The notes below the pieces were generated by a model, which was given only the letters and a program-made list of their open reading frames with translations, had not been told where the DNA came from and searched no databases. A program made the translations under genes and the position numbers. Of a DNA stretch of 64,000 bases, positions 15,861 to 25,057 are shown piece after piece (the stretch's first letter is position 1; each line of letters starts with the position of its first letter). Origin of the DNA: Flavobacteriales bacterium (GTDB lineage Bacteria; Bacteroidota; Bacteroidia; Flavobacteriales_D; Crocinitomicaceae); contig CANHOA010000004.1 in assembly GCA_947462255.1 (NCBI GenBank), positions 62,001-126,000 of the forward strand, written 5' to 3'.

Positions 15861-16511
15861 CTATACTTCTTCGTAATCGTCAAATTCGTCGTCTTTCTTA
15901 TTTTTAATCCGTGATTTCACATCAATAATTGGTCCTCCATTAAGTATGTAACTAATGGCTCCAATCATTTTAAAAATCATACTAATTAAAAATAGTACTC
16001 CGATAAACTTAAAGATGTATCCAATAATGGCTGTTTGCTCAATATCGATAATGCTGCGATAAAACCATTCTGCAATATTGTTTTTAGCATAATCAGCATT
16101 GAATGCCAAAACAACAAAAGCAATTAAGGCCCCAATAATAAGCATGATTTCATTCCTGCGGTTAAAATTACTTGTTGCGCCACTTTTATTTCTTTCTTTA
16201 TCAAAAAAAGATAGTTGAATCATGGATTTCCGTTCATCATTTTGTAAGCGACCAATTAAATAAATGCAAAATATGGATAGGGTAGGTGCAATGTTTATAA
16301 AAGTTATTTCGGTCTTTGTTTTATTGAGGCAAAACAGGACTAGTACATTCACTAAGAACAAGTATTTAGCACTTTTAATGAGATAATATTCTATTTTATT
16401 TCGTTGGCTACCTGCTGTTATTAAACGAATAAAAGAGTCAACAAAAAACCAAATAAATCCATAGATCGCGAAAAGCACGCCCAATCTAAAAAGTAAAGTA
16501 ATTAATTCCAT
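15861..16511 (-). CDS. Hypothetical multi-span membrane protein
   Basis: A 216-residue protein with about five hydrophobic segments (roughly 3-25, 45-63, 69-87, 121-141 and 163-187) and a charged C terminus (K-N-K-K-D-D-E-F-D-D-Y-E-E). No family recognised. Only one base separates it from the upstream OmpA gene, so they share an operon with PorP/SprF and the gliding-type surface protein; a helper role in that module is possible. Confidence 0.7.
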   Translation of the reverse strand: MELITLLFRLGVLFAIYGFIWFFVDSFIRLITAGSQRNKIEYYLIKSAKYLFLVNVLVLFCLNKTKTEITFINIAPTLSIFCIYLIGRLQNDERKSMIQLSFFDKERNKSGATSNFNRRNEIMLIIGALIAFVVLAFNADYAKNNIAEWFYRSIIDIEQTAIIGYIFKFIGVLFLISMIFKMIGAISYILNGGPIIDVKSRIKNKKDDEFDDYEEV

Positions 16512-16512
16512 A

Positions 16513-18126
16513 TTATTTTGGCGTAATGATAAATTCTAAATACTCTTTTGACGCCTCAGGATAGGTCTTTGGATCAAAATCTTTTCCAATGATGCGTCCC
16601 TCTGTTCTTCTGTTTAATTGATTTAGCTGTTCATAAAGGGTACTATTTTCTCTAAACGTATTAATATACTCTTCTGTTAATACGATTTTTTCTCCTGTTG
16701 CTGGGTTGCGCCAAGTAGCAGGTTCAAGTTCTCCTTTACCAACAGGGACGATTCTCCGAGGATCAACGTTTAACGCTTCAACTAAGTATATGTAGCAAGC
16801 TCGGGCCCTATTAATGGAAAGCACTTGATTCTGAGCTTGTTCGCCTCTGGAGTCAGTATGAGAAATTAGTTCGATGACAATGGCAGGGTAATCTTGCAGC
16901 AATTTTGCTACATAAGCAAGTGAATCGGATGAATTTACCAATGAATCATTGATGAATTTCCAACTATTAAATTCATATTGAACGCCAGGGAAACGAATTA
17001 TTTTTTTGTCTTCAAATATGGGTTCATTTATTTCCTGTAGCAAGCTTGCTTTTTGTCCACTAGCATCTATTACCGTAATGGTATACTTGCCTTTCGTCAA
17101 TCCAATAAGATCCTCTGTTACTTGACCATTTGACCATGTAATTTTAAAGGGCGGTATACCACCAGTTATACTCACATCGATTTCTCCATCATACCCTTGA
17201 AATTCACTAACATCTTTAGCTATTGAACTAATAACTAATTTAGGCGGAGCAATGCTTTTCGCAGAATAAAAATCACAATCTTTGCCATCTCGATTACTTG
17301 ACCAGATGATATTCTCTCCAATCTTTATGAGATATGCATCAAATTTTGGCGTATTAATTTTTTTTCCAAGATTAACAGGCTTTGACCAACTTGTCCATTT
17401 CCCCTTTTTTACACTATAATAGATGTCGGCATCGCCTTCTCCTTTAAAGCCATTACTAGAAAAATATAAGGTGTCGTTGCTTGGGCATAGAAATGGGGAA
17501 ATTTCAAATCCAGCCGAATTAATGGTGTTCCCCATGTGCTCTGGGCTATTCCATCCTTCGCTTGATCGAGTCGAAATATACAAGTCTTCTTCTCCCTCCG
17601 AGTCGGAACCTTCATAGGAAAAAATGAGAACATCTTCGTTTTGTGATAAAAAATAAGAAACATATTTTCCATCGATGTCTAAGTCTGGAATAGCAACTTT
17701 TATTGGATTACCAATTACTGAATCCTTTAATGTTGATACTGCAATTCCTTTGCGTATATCTTTTTCTGAAGTATAGCTTGAAAGCAAATATAAACGCGAT
17801 TCAGTACTGTCATTAATTACTGCAACTAGGGCATTGTTGAATTTATTATTCAACAAACCACCTATTGGTTTTGCACTTCCCCATGCTCCTAAATCAAGTC
17901 TACTCGCCCAGATGTCTTGATCGTATATACCACCAACATTTTTTATATCGAGTGTTCTAACAAAATAAAGTGTTTGTCCATCAGGTGCTAAAATCGGATT
18001 GGTTTCTTCGGCAGAACTATTAAGCTGACCAGGCAATCTTATCGGATCAGTAAAATCGTAGATTTGAGCCATTATTTCAAGGCTAAAACAAATGAATAAA
18101 AAGGAGATCCAGTTCTTAAAAGGCAT
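16513..18126 (-). CDS. PD40 / OmpA-family envelope protein
   Basis: A 537-residue protein with a signal peptide (1-20, EIMAQ). Residues about 30-290 contain PD40 beta-propeller blades (L-A-P-D-G-Q-T-L-Y-F, P-S-N-D-T-L-Y-F-S-S-N-G, W-S-S-N-R-D-G). An SprB-like segment follows (T-G-G-I-P-P-F-K-I-T-W-S-N-G), then a C-terminal OmpA domain near 400-535 with S-H-T-D-S-R-G-E and the N-R-A-R-A motif that binds peptidoglycan. Such proteins (PorE-like) link T9SS or gliding machinery to the cell wall. It overlaps the PorP/SprF gene by 11 bases and is the third gene of the operon starting at 21207. Confidence 0.9.
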   Translation of the reverse strand: MPFKNWISFLFICFSLEIMAQIYDFTDPIRLPGQLNSSAEETNPILAPDGQTLYFVRTLDIKNVGGIYDQDIWASRLDLGAWGSAKPIGGLLNNKFNNALVAVINDSTESRLYLLSSYTSEKDIRKGIAVSTLKDSVIGNPIKVAIPDLDIDGKYVSYFLSQNEDVLIFSYEGSDSEGEEDLYISTRSSEGWNSPEHMGNTINSAGFEISPFLCPSNDTLYFSSNGFKGEGDADIYYSVKKGKWTSWSKPVNLGKKINTPKFDAYLIKIGENIIWSSNRDGKDCDFYSAKSIAPPKLVISSIAKDVSEFQGYDGEIDVSITGGIPPFKITWSNGQVTEDLIGLTKGKYTITVIDASGQKASLLQEINEPIFEDKKIIRFPGVQYEFNSWKFINDSLVNSSDSLAYVAKLLQDYPAIVIELISHTDSRGEQAQNQVLSINRARACYIYLVEALNVDPRRIVPVGKGELEPATWRNPATGEKIVLTEEYINTFRENSTLYEQLNQLNRRTEGRIIGKDFDPKTYPEASKEYLEFIITPK

Positions 18127-19114
18127 AACTAATCATTATTTCATGTCCACCATTACTAAAATAATTTATTCGACTTGTCGCAAATTCCATGGAGTACCCA
18201 ATTTTTAATTCATCACTGACCTCCATTCCTACCATTATTCCTGTCGAAGCTCCCAAATGGTAGTTCACCCCTGCCCAAAAAATATAGTTAATGGTGGCCA
18301 AGGCACTAAATTCATACGATAATTGGCTCGGCGTCATTTTTTTAATCAGTACCGCAGGTTGAATATCTAGTCCATTGGCAATCGAGAAATTATAACCTGC
18401 CATGGCATTCCAATGGATTCGTTGATCAAAATTGATAGAAGAATTACCAATGGTGAGAAAGTTTCTAGGAACTTGTTTTGCTGCAAGTGATATAAAAAAA
18501 TCACTGTTGCTAAGCGCTAGACCTGCTCCGCCATCTATATTCAGTTGATTTATTTTTCCTTGTGAAAAAGCATCGTATTCTAAATCTCCCCCAAGGTAAG
18601 GTAACATTGGATCATTTACATTTAACACCACTGCTCTGGCAGGATTAAAGGAATGGTTGTTCAAGCCCAAACTAAGTCCAATAGTGGCTTTCCATTTCAT
18701 ATTCAGTGGTATCGCTAGGGCGTAATTTGCTGCAAATTTGGTTGCTTGAAAAGCACCGTATTGATCTGACAAGATTTCTCCCCCAACAAAATGCACTAGC
18801 TTAATGTTTCTTTTTTTCTCAATGGGCAAAATTTCTTGCCCTATTCGGCTCGCAGGATTAAAAATTATTTTTTGTTTTTTTCGTATCTTCGTTTGGCCAA
18901 ATAAGGCTATTGTTTTAGGTTCTAATCCAAATCCCAGCATTTGCCAGCGCCCCACCAATGAAACAAAGCTTTGGTTATTTATTGCCATAGCAGCGGGGTT
19001 GTACAAGGATTTATTTAAAAGAAATTGCCTGTATTGAGGTAATTGTTGGCTGCTTACAGTTCCTGAAAACAGCATTTTAATGAATAACAAGAAAAGTATT
19101 TTCAATCGACTCAT
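18116..19114 (-). CDS. PorP/SprF family type IX secretion protein
   Basis: A 332-residue barrel protein with signal peptide (ending VSSQ). It has L-N-K-S-L-Y-N-P-A-A-M-A, the family's signature near residue 35, and a final strand I-M-I-S-Y-A-F. It overlaps the upstream gliding-type protein gene by four bases and the OmpA gene by 11, so the three are translated together. By analogy to SprB/SprF it would help export or anchor the adhesin encoded just before it. Confidence 0.9.
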   Translation of the reverse strand: MSRLKILFLLFIKMLFSGTVSSQQLPQYRQFLLNKSLYNPAAMAINNQSFVSLVGRWQMLGFGLEPKTIALFGQTKIRKKQKIIFNPASRIGQEILPIEKKRNIKLVHFVGGEILSDQYGAFQATKFAANYALAIPLNMKWKATIGLSLGLNNHSFNPARAVVLNVNDPMLPYLGGDLEYDAFSQGKINQLNIDGGAGLALSNSDFFISLAAKQVPRNFLTIGNSSINFDQRIHWNAMAGYNFSIANGLDIQPAVLIKKMTPSQLSYEFSALATINYIFWAGVNYHLGASTGIMVGMEVSDELKIGYSMEFATSRINYFSNGGHEIMISYAF

Positions 19115-21207
19115 TTTAATCGAATTATTGATACGGTACCATTAATGGGTTCATTTGAATTATCTTTCGCTAATTCTATGATATAGTAGTAAGAACCAAC
19201 GGGAAGTGCCTCCCCTTTGTACGTCCCATCCCATTCATTATTGCTGTATTTTCCTTCAACTGATTCAAACAGTAACTCGCCCCATCGGTTAAAAATCCTC
19301 ACGCTGTTTGTAGGGTACTTAGAGTCCAAACCGACAATTTCCCAACGATCATTCTGGTTATCATTGTTTGGAGTAAAGGCAGTTGGGATAACAAATCCAC
19401 AAGGTACTATCGAAACGGATAATACTGCAGAGGGTCCCTCGCAGCCATTTACTTCTTGTGTTACATAAAATACTGCTGATGTATCACTCGATGGAAAAAA
19501 CTCGTCGTCGCTGAATAAATAGTTGCTTAAAGCAGCATCACTATACCAATTAACGGCGCCTAATGGGTTGAAATTGCTCACTAGAATGCTACTCGTTGAT
19601 TCATTTTCGCAAAGAGAGGTGTCGCCGAAAAAGAGGGGTATTTGCGGCCCATCTAGGACTGAAATTGTTTGACTACCAACCATTATATTTGAACAATATA
19701 AATCTTGAATAGAATCCAATACGTAGGTTCCTATCGAATTTCCAATTGAAATCGGCAAGGAGCTTACACCAAGCACACTCTGTGGAATTCCATTTAATGA
19801 ATAGTAAACATCCCAACTTGGGGTACCACTCACGAGTAGCGCTAATGGATTGAATTCTTGCCCAGCACAATAATAATCACCGCCCGTTAATTGAATAAGA
19901 TTCGGACGTGCGCGAACAGTGATTAGCGCAGTATCCTGCACATTTTGATTGCAAAGTATTTTGGTATAAATGATTTGATATGTGCCAGGTGTTGCATTGC
20001 CAAGAACAATATTCCCAGTTAATGGATCTACATTTAACCCAGCAGGTGTGACATTAAAAGTGCCGTTTGAAGGGAAGTTTGGATTTAGGACAGGAGCGAT
20101 ATTGTTTCCGCCAACACAAGCATTTGCGGGGTATGACAAGCCTAAATTAGCACTGTTTGTTGTAATTTGGACCGAAGACGTAATGCTACACGATTTTAAG
20201 GTGCTAAAGCTTAAATCATCGAGGGCAAAATCATTCCCGATTGCTGCATCTTCCAGATCTGTTAAGACAATAGTAAGGGAAGAATCATTTCCAGAAAACC
20301 AAGAATAACTGTATTCATCCCAAATGCATGTGCTAGAAGATAAGGTATCTATTCCTGTTGCAATTCCGTTGAATGAGACACTAATTTGGGCTGGATTACT
20401 TGTTGTTACACTTTGTGCAAAATAGGAAAATGTATAATTTTTATTTTTTTCAACGGCAATTGTCTGCTTCCAAAAAGGATTGCTTCCACTTACAGCCCCA
20501 TCAATAACCATCATTTTACCGATACCATTACCATAGGTGTGGTCGACGCAGGGGCTATAGATTGAATCCCAAAAGGAAGCATTAACCGTTATGCCGTAAG
20601 CTGCTTGTATCCCGTTTGTATTGATGGGAAATAAGGATGTGTAGCCGGAATAAAAACCGATATTCCCATCTTCAAATGTTCCGTTATAAAGTAAGTTAGT
20701 ATTTAGGTCGTTCGTTGCAACGGTATAGATGGTATTGAGCACTGGAGAAACAGTTATGCTGTCATTCAATGCAAATGTTAACGTTGGATCCACCGGAATG
20801 GCTGACCAATTATAATTTCCATTGCCACCACTTACAGAAATTTGAAGGTTACTATTCGGGCACACGCTCGTATCACTTGGGGAAACGCTAAGATATGTTC
20901 CAGGCAGTATAATTATTCCATTCGCTGAAACAACTGTACCTAAGGCATCTGTTACTGAAACATCATAGTTACCTGACCCTAATCCATAAAAAACACCAGC
21001 ATTGTTATTGGCAGTAAAAGTACCATTGTCCAATACATATTGATAAGGAGCTTGTCCGCCTGTTACATAAACAGAGATTAATGCACTAGTGGAATCACTG
21101 CAATTGGAACCAGTAGTAGAATAGGTGATTGAATTTTGCGACAAAACGACGTGACCTACACAACACGAATAGGATATAATTAGTAATATCAGCCCTCTTT
21201 TTAACAC
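19111..21207 (-). CDS. Gliding-type surface protein, type B sorting domain
   Basis: A 698-residue secreted protein (signal peptide ending VLSQ). Near residues 30-100 it has an SprB-like repeat (T-G-G-Q-A-P-Y-Q-Y-V-L-D-N-G). A jelly-roll-like region follows about 170-330 (F-E-D-G-N-I-G-F-Y-S-G-Y), then Ig-like segments. The last 90 residues are the CHU_C domain: FVIPTAFTPNNDNQNDRWEI, R-I-F-N-R-W-G-E-L-L-F and G-T-V-S-I-I-R-L. It is exported by T9SS and probably an adhesin. It is the first gene of the minus-strand operon 21207-15861 or beyond. Confidence 0.9.
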   Translation of the reverse strand: MLKRGLILLIISYSCCVGHVVLSQNSITYSTTGSNCSDSTSALISVYVTGGQAPYQYVLDNGTFTANNNAGVFYGLGSGNYDVSVTDALGTVVSANGIIILPGTYLSVSPSDTSVCPNSNLQISVSGGNGNYNWSAIPVDPTLTFALNDSITVSPVLNTIYTVATNDLNTNLLYNGTFEDGNIGFYSGYTSLFPINTNGIQAAYGITVNASFWDSIYSPCVDHTYGNGIGKMMVIDGAVSGSNPFWKQTIAVEKNKNYTFSYFAQSVTTSNPAQISVSFNGIATGIDTLSSSTCIWDEYSYSWFSGNDSSLTIVLTDLEDAAIGNDFALDDLSFSTLKSCSITSSVQITTNSANLGLSYPANACVGGNNIAPVLNPNFPSNGTFNVTPAGLNVDPLTGNIVLGNATPGTYQIIYTKILCNQNVQDTALITVRARPNLIQLTGGDYYCAGQEFNPLALLVSGTPSWDVYYSLNGIPQSVLGVSSLPISIGNSIGTYVLDSIQDLYCSNIMVGSQTISVLDGPQIPLFFGDTSLCENESTSSILVSNFNPLGAVNWYSDAALSNYLFSDDEFFPSSDTSAVFYVTQEVNGCEGPSAVLSVSIVPCGFVIPTAFTPNNDNQNDRWEIVGLDSKYPTNSVRIFNRWGELLFESVEGKYSNNEWDGTYKGEALPVGSYYYIIELAKDNSNEPINGTVSIIRLK

Positions 21208-21282
21208 TACTCAAAAGTAGAAAATAATGTCACATTACTTCTTAAAAATAGGATTTATATTTAAGCAAATGAATGTTGAAAA

Positions 21283-21855
21283 CTACTCCATGCAGGAGCA
21301 AGGAGGATCCATTTTTACCTGAACATGAGGTAAACTTGTTAAAATAAATTTATGAAAGCTCGGACCATACATAACACCTTGTAGATCAAGTTTCTCTAGT
21401 TCCTTTAATTGTTGTAGCCCCGTCCCAATATCGGCAATGGGATTGTCATATAAATCAATTTCTTTCAGTAATGACAAATATTGTATTTCATTTTGGATAC
21501 TCGTTATGTCGTTTTTTGAGGCAAATAAATAGCGTAATCGATCTAATTTGAAAAGAATAGATGGCAAAGCTTCAAATTTATTGGATGAAATATTAATGCT
21601 TTCTAATTGGGTGAATAGCGATAAACTATCGCCGAGTGATGATAATTTGTTTTTGGAAAGGTTGAGCGTTTTTAAGGATCGAAAACGGAAAAGTTCCGAC
21701 GGAAGAGCACTTAATTTTTTTCGACTTAGGTCTATGCTGTAAACGCTGTCAGGACTAACAAGCAGCGCTTCATCAAGGGAGTAAATCCTAGTTGCCTGCT
21801 GTGAAAAGCCATATAAACTAAGGCAAAGAAAAATACTTCCGAACAACGATTTCAT
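21283..21855 (-). CDS. Secreted leucine-rich-repeat protein
   Basis: A 190-residue protein with a signal peptide (ending GFSQ) and about five leucine-rich repeats (residues 38-160, pattern S-L-K-T-L-N-L-S-K-N-K-L). It ends in Pro-Cys-Ser-Cys. LRR proteins of this kind usually bind proteins. Its start overlaps the 3' end of ribF by 38 bases, suggesting coupled expression, although the functions look unrelated. Confidence 0.85.
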   Translation of the reverse strand: MKSLFGSIFLCLSLYGFSQQATRIYSLDEALLVSPDSVYSIDLSRKKLSALPSELFRFRSLKTLNLSKNKLSSLGDSLSLFTQLESINISSNKFEALPSILFKLDRLRYLFASKNDITSIQNEIQYLSLLKEIDLYDNPIADIGTGLQQLKELEKLDLQGVMYGPSFHKFILTSLPHVQVKMDPPCSCME

Positions 21856-22765
21856 CTTGCTGTAATTGCGTGGTTAAGGCCTGTAAATTATCAAACTTAC
21901 CCTCGGGCCGAATTTTACTAAAAAGTTGTATGCTAAGCTCATTATGGTAAATATCGGAATTAAAATCAAAAAGATGCACTTCTAATTTTATACTAGCGGA
22001 ATCTTCAACGGTGGGATTCGTTCCAATATTTAGCATTCCATGTAGCGTTTGTCCATGTAAAAGTACCTTTACGGCATAAACGCCGAGTTGTGGAATCAGT
22101 TTATTGCTGTCAGATAAGGAAATATTTGCTGTTGGGAATCCGATTTTGCGACCTAGTTTTTTCCCTGAAACAACCACGCCGTTCAATTCGTATTGATAGC
22201 CTAAATAGGCATTTGCTATTTCGATATTTCCATCAAGTAAGGCACTTCTAATTTTTGTTGAACTAATTTTAATGGCATCGATTTCCTTCGCAGGTATTTC
22301 AATTATTTCAAAGTCGAATTTTTTTGCGTTTGCTTGCAAAAACGCAAGATTCCCCTCTCTGTTATTTCCGAAATGATGATCATATCCAATGACTAAAGTA
22401 TGACAGTGTAATCTATCTTTAATGATGCTTTGAACAAACTCTACAGCGGTTAATTTAGAGAATTCACTGGTAAACGGAATGACCACTAAATGATCAAGGC
22501 CAAGTTCTTCGAGTTTGTTTATTTTCTCGGCTTGGTTTTGAAGAAGTTTAAGGGGCTCATTACTATTGATGATACTTCTCGGATGAGGATAAAAGGTGAT
22601 TAATACACTCTCTCCATTAATTTTTTTCGCTGCTAGAATTAATTGCTTAATTATTTTTTGGTGACCAAGGTGCATCCCATCAAATGTTCCAATCGTAACA
22701 ATTGGTTTTTTACAATCTATGGGTTTATCTATGCCGTTAAAGACCTTCACTTTTTTTTCATGCAA
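21818..22765 (-). CDS. ribF: Bifunctional riboflavin kinase / FAD synthetase
   Basis: A 315-residue enzyme making FMN from riboflavin and ATP, then FAD. The N-terminal nucleotidyl-transferase shows TIGTFDGMHLGHQKII and F-Y-P-H-P-R-S-I-I; the region G-Y-D-H-H-F-G-N-N-R-E-G and the K-I-S-S-T-K-I-R motif follow. The C-terminal riboflavin kinase has G-R-K-I-G-F-P-T-A-N-I and L-N-I-G-T-N-P-T-V. Length is normal. Divergent from the S46 peptidase gene. Confidence 0.97.
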   Translation of the reverse strand: MHEKKVKVFNGIDKPIDCKKPIVTIGTFDGMHLGHQKIIKQLILAAKKINGESVLITFYPHPRSIINSNEPLKLLQNQAEKINKLEELGLDHLVVIPFTSEFSKLTAVEFVQSIIKDRLHCHTLVIGYDHHFGNNREGNLAFLQANAKKFDFEIIEIPAKEIDAIKISSTKIRSALLDGNIEIANAYLGYQYELNGVVVSGKKLGRKIGFPTANISLSDSNKLIPQLGVYAVKVLLHGQTLHGMLNIGTNPTVEDSASIKLEVHLFDFNSDIYHNELSIQLFSKIRPEGKFDNLQALTTQLQQDEIVVRKYFSLP

Positions 22766-22857
22766 AAATACACAAATGAAAAGATAATTATACCTAGTAT
22801 TTCATGGATTAAAACTTACGTTTATCTTCGTACCTAAAATAGATATCTTTTCAGCTT

Positions 22858-24984
22858 ATGTCAACTAAAAAATTAACAAGCATTCTGCTACTCTTTCTCG
22901 TAAATATTCACATCGCCTTTGCGGATGAGGGCATGCTAATTCCTTCTTTAATTGCCGCCTTTGAGTCGGATATGAAGGCGAAAGGAATGAAATTGAGTGC
23001 CGAAGAAATTTATAGTGTTAATCATTCCAGTTTAAAGGATGCTATTTTTCAATTTGGCGGCGGGTGCACGGCGGAATTAGTTTCCAGTAAAGGCCTGTTA
23101 TTGACGAATCACCATTGTGGATATTCTCAAATTCAATCTCATTCATCACTTGAAAATGACTACTTAAGAAATGGTTATTGGGCGCAAAATCAAAGTCAAG
23201 AGTTGAAAAATCCTGGTTTAACTGCCTCGCGAATTGTTAGAATAGAAGACGTTACCAATGCTATATTAAGCGGAATAAGTTCCAGAGCGGACAATGCATC
23301 GATGGAAGCAATTATGAAAAAAATTGCAGCTGCAGCAGTGGTAGGAACCCATTACGTCGCAGAGGTAAAAGCATTTGATTACGGCAATGCCTATTATCTG
23401 ATGGTAAAAGAAGAGTTCTTGGATGTCCGATTTGTTGGTACACCGCCTAATTCGATCGGAAAATTTGGTGGGGATACTGATAATTGGGTGTGGCCCAGAC
23501 ACACAGGTGATTTTTCTGTCTTCCGAATTTATGTAGGTGAAAATAACCAGCCTGCCCCTTTTAGTGAAACCAATGTCCCTTATTCGCCACTTCATTATTT
23601 GCCAATTTCAATGAAAGATAGGCATGTGGGTGATTTTACCCTCGTTTATGGTTTTCCTGGAACGACAGAACAACATGTGGTTTCTTCGTATTTAAAATTT
23701 ATTATCGAAAAAGAACGTCCAGCTCGAATTCATATGAGGGATCTATCTTTGGGGGTAATAGATAAAGGGATGCGCAGTTCTGATTTAATCCGAATACAAT
23801 ATTCGGCCAAACAAGCAAGTATCGCAAATGCATGGAAGAAATGGATTGGCCAAATTGAAGGCTTGCAAAATTTGGATGGTGTGAGCATAAAAATTCAGCG
23901 AGAAAAAGAATATACGGATAGAGCACTGTCTAATCCAGCATGGTCAGAGAAATATGGCACTCTTATTAAAAAAATGAATGATCTTGTAGCTAATCAAAGT
24001 GATTTTGAATTCAAGTATGCTATGGGAATTGAATATCTTTCGGTTGGCCCAGAGTATTTTAAACTAGCGCGATCCCTTAATGACCTGATCACTAATTATA
24101 AAAAATACAAAGATTCTGGCGAACTTTCTTCGGTTATTGCAAAACTTAAAGCCAGCGGAGAAGGGTTTTTTAAAAATTATAATTCGGAGATAGACAAAGA
24201 AATTTTCAATTTGCTCACGAAAGCGTATTTCACATCAATTTATCCTGGAAATGCGCAACAAAGCGATTTGGAAGTTGATAAGTTGACAAATACGATTTAT
24301 AGCAAGTCTATTTTTACAAATCAAAATAGATTCCAAGATTTTTTAAGCTCATTTAATTCAAAGAGCTTGGCGAAATTGCAAAAAGACCCTGGTTTCTTTC
24401 ATTACAACAAGGAAATCAATGCCTTTCGTAATGAGGTGGTTCCCGGTTATAATGCCTTTAGTTCGAGTATGACCGCATTGCTCCAAGTATATGTTGAAGG
24501 AAGAAAATTAATGTATCCTGAACTAAAGCACTGGCCTGATGCGAATAGCACCTTACGAATTACCTATGGTCAATTGGAAGGTTCTTCACCTACCGATGGC
24601 ATGATGTATACCGAACATACCACGCTGGATGGTATAATTGCAAAGTATAATACTGGGAATCCTGATTTTGAATTATTGCCAAGAATGTTAGATCTCCATA
24701 CTGAAAAAAAATATGGTGAATATGCCCAAGATGGTGAATTATGGGTCTGTTTTACTGGATCTAATCATACCACTGGTGGAAATTCAGGGTCGCCTGTTAT
24801 TGATGCCGAAGGAAATTTGATGGGATTGAATTTTGATAGAACTTGGGAAAGCACCATGAGTGATTATATGTTTGACGCTACACGATGTAGGAATGTAGTG
24901 GTTGATATTCGATATGTTTTATGGGTCATTGATCTGTATTCAAATGCAAAATACTTGGTCGATGAAATGACAATTATTCGCTAG
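22858..24984 (+). CDS. S46-family dipeptidyl-peptidase (DPP11-like)
   Basis: A 708-residue periplasmic serine peptidase with signal peptide (1-22). His85 in L-T-N-H-H-C, the Asp of R-H-T-G-D-F (218) and Ser643 in G-N-S-G-S-P-V form the S46 catalytic triad. S46 enzymes remove dipeptides from peptide N termini and support growth on proteins. Eighteen residues after the active Ser lies Arg661 (F-D-R-T-W-E); in Porphyromonas DPP11 the residue at this distance is Arg and sets Asp/Glu preference, while DPP7 has Gly. An acidic-specific DPP11 is therefore inferred. Single gene, divergent from ribF. Confidence 0.93.
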   Translation: MSTKKLTSILLLFLVNIHIAFADEGMLIPSLIAAFESDMKAKGMKLSAEEIYSVNHSSLKDAIFQFGGGCTAELVSSKGLLLTNHHCGYSQIQSHSSLENDYLRNGYWAQNQSQELKNPGLTASRIVRIEDVTNAILSGISSRADNASMEAIMKKIAAAAVVGTHYVAEVKAFDYGNAYYLMVKEEFLDVRFVGTPPNSIGKFGGDTDNWVWPRHTGDFSVFRIYVGENNQPAPFSETNVPYSPLHYLPISMKDRHVGDFTLVYGFPGTTEQHVVSSYLKFIIEKERPARIHMRDLSLGVIDKGMRSSDLIRIQYSAKQASIANAWKKWIGQIEGLQNLDGVSIKIQREKEYTDRALSNPAWSEKYGTLIKKMNDLVANQSDFEFKYAMGIEYLSVGPEYFKLARSLNDLITNYKKYKDSGELSSVIAKLKASGEGFFKNYNSEIDKEIFNLLTKAYFTSIYPGNAQQSDLEVDKLTNTIYSKSIFTNQNRFQDFLSSFNSKSLAKLQKDPGFFHYNKEINAFRNEVVPGYNAFSSSMTALLQVYVEGRKLMYPELKHWPDANSTLRITYGQLEGSSPTDGMMYTEHTTLDGIIAKYNTGNPDFELLPRMLDLHTEKKYGEYAQDGELWVCFTGSNHTTGGNSGSPVIDAEGNLMGLNFDRTWESTMSDYMFDATRCRNVVVDIRYVLWVIDLYSNAKYLVDEMTIIR

Positions 24985-25057
24985 TTAATAACAATTTTAA
25001 GCGTCGATTTAATTAATGTATATTTGTCCGATTTTTATAATTGAGAAACACATTTTT

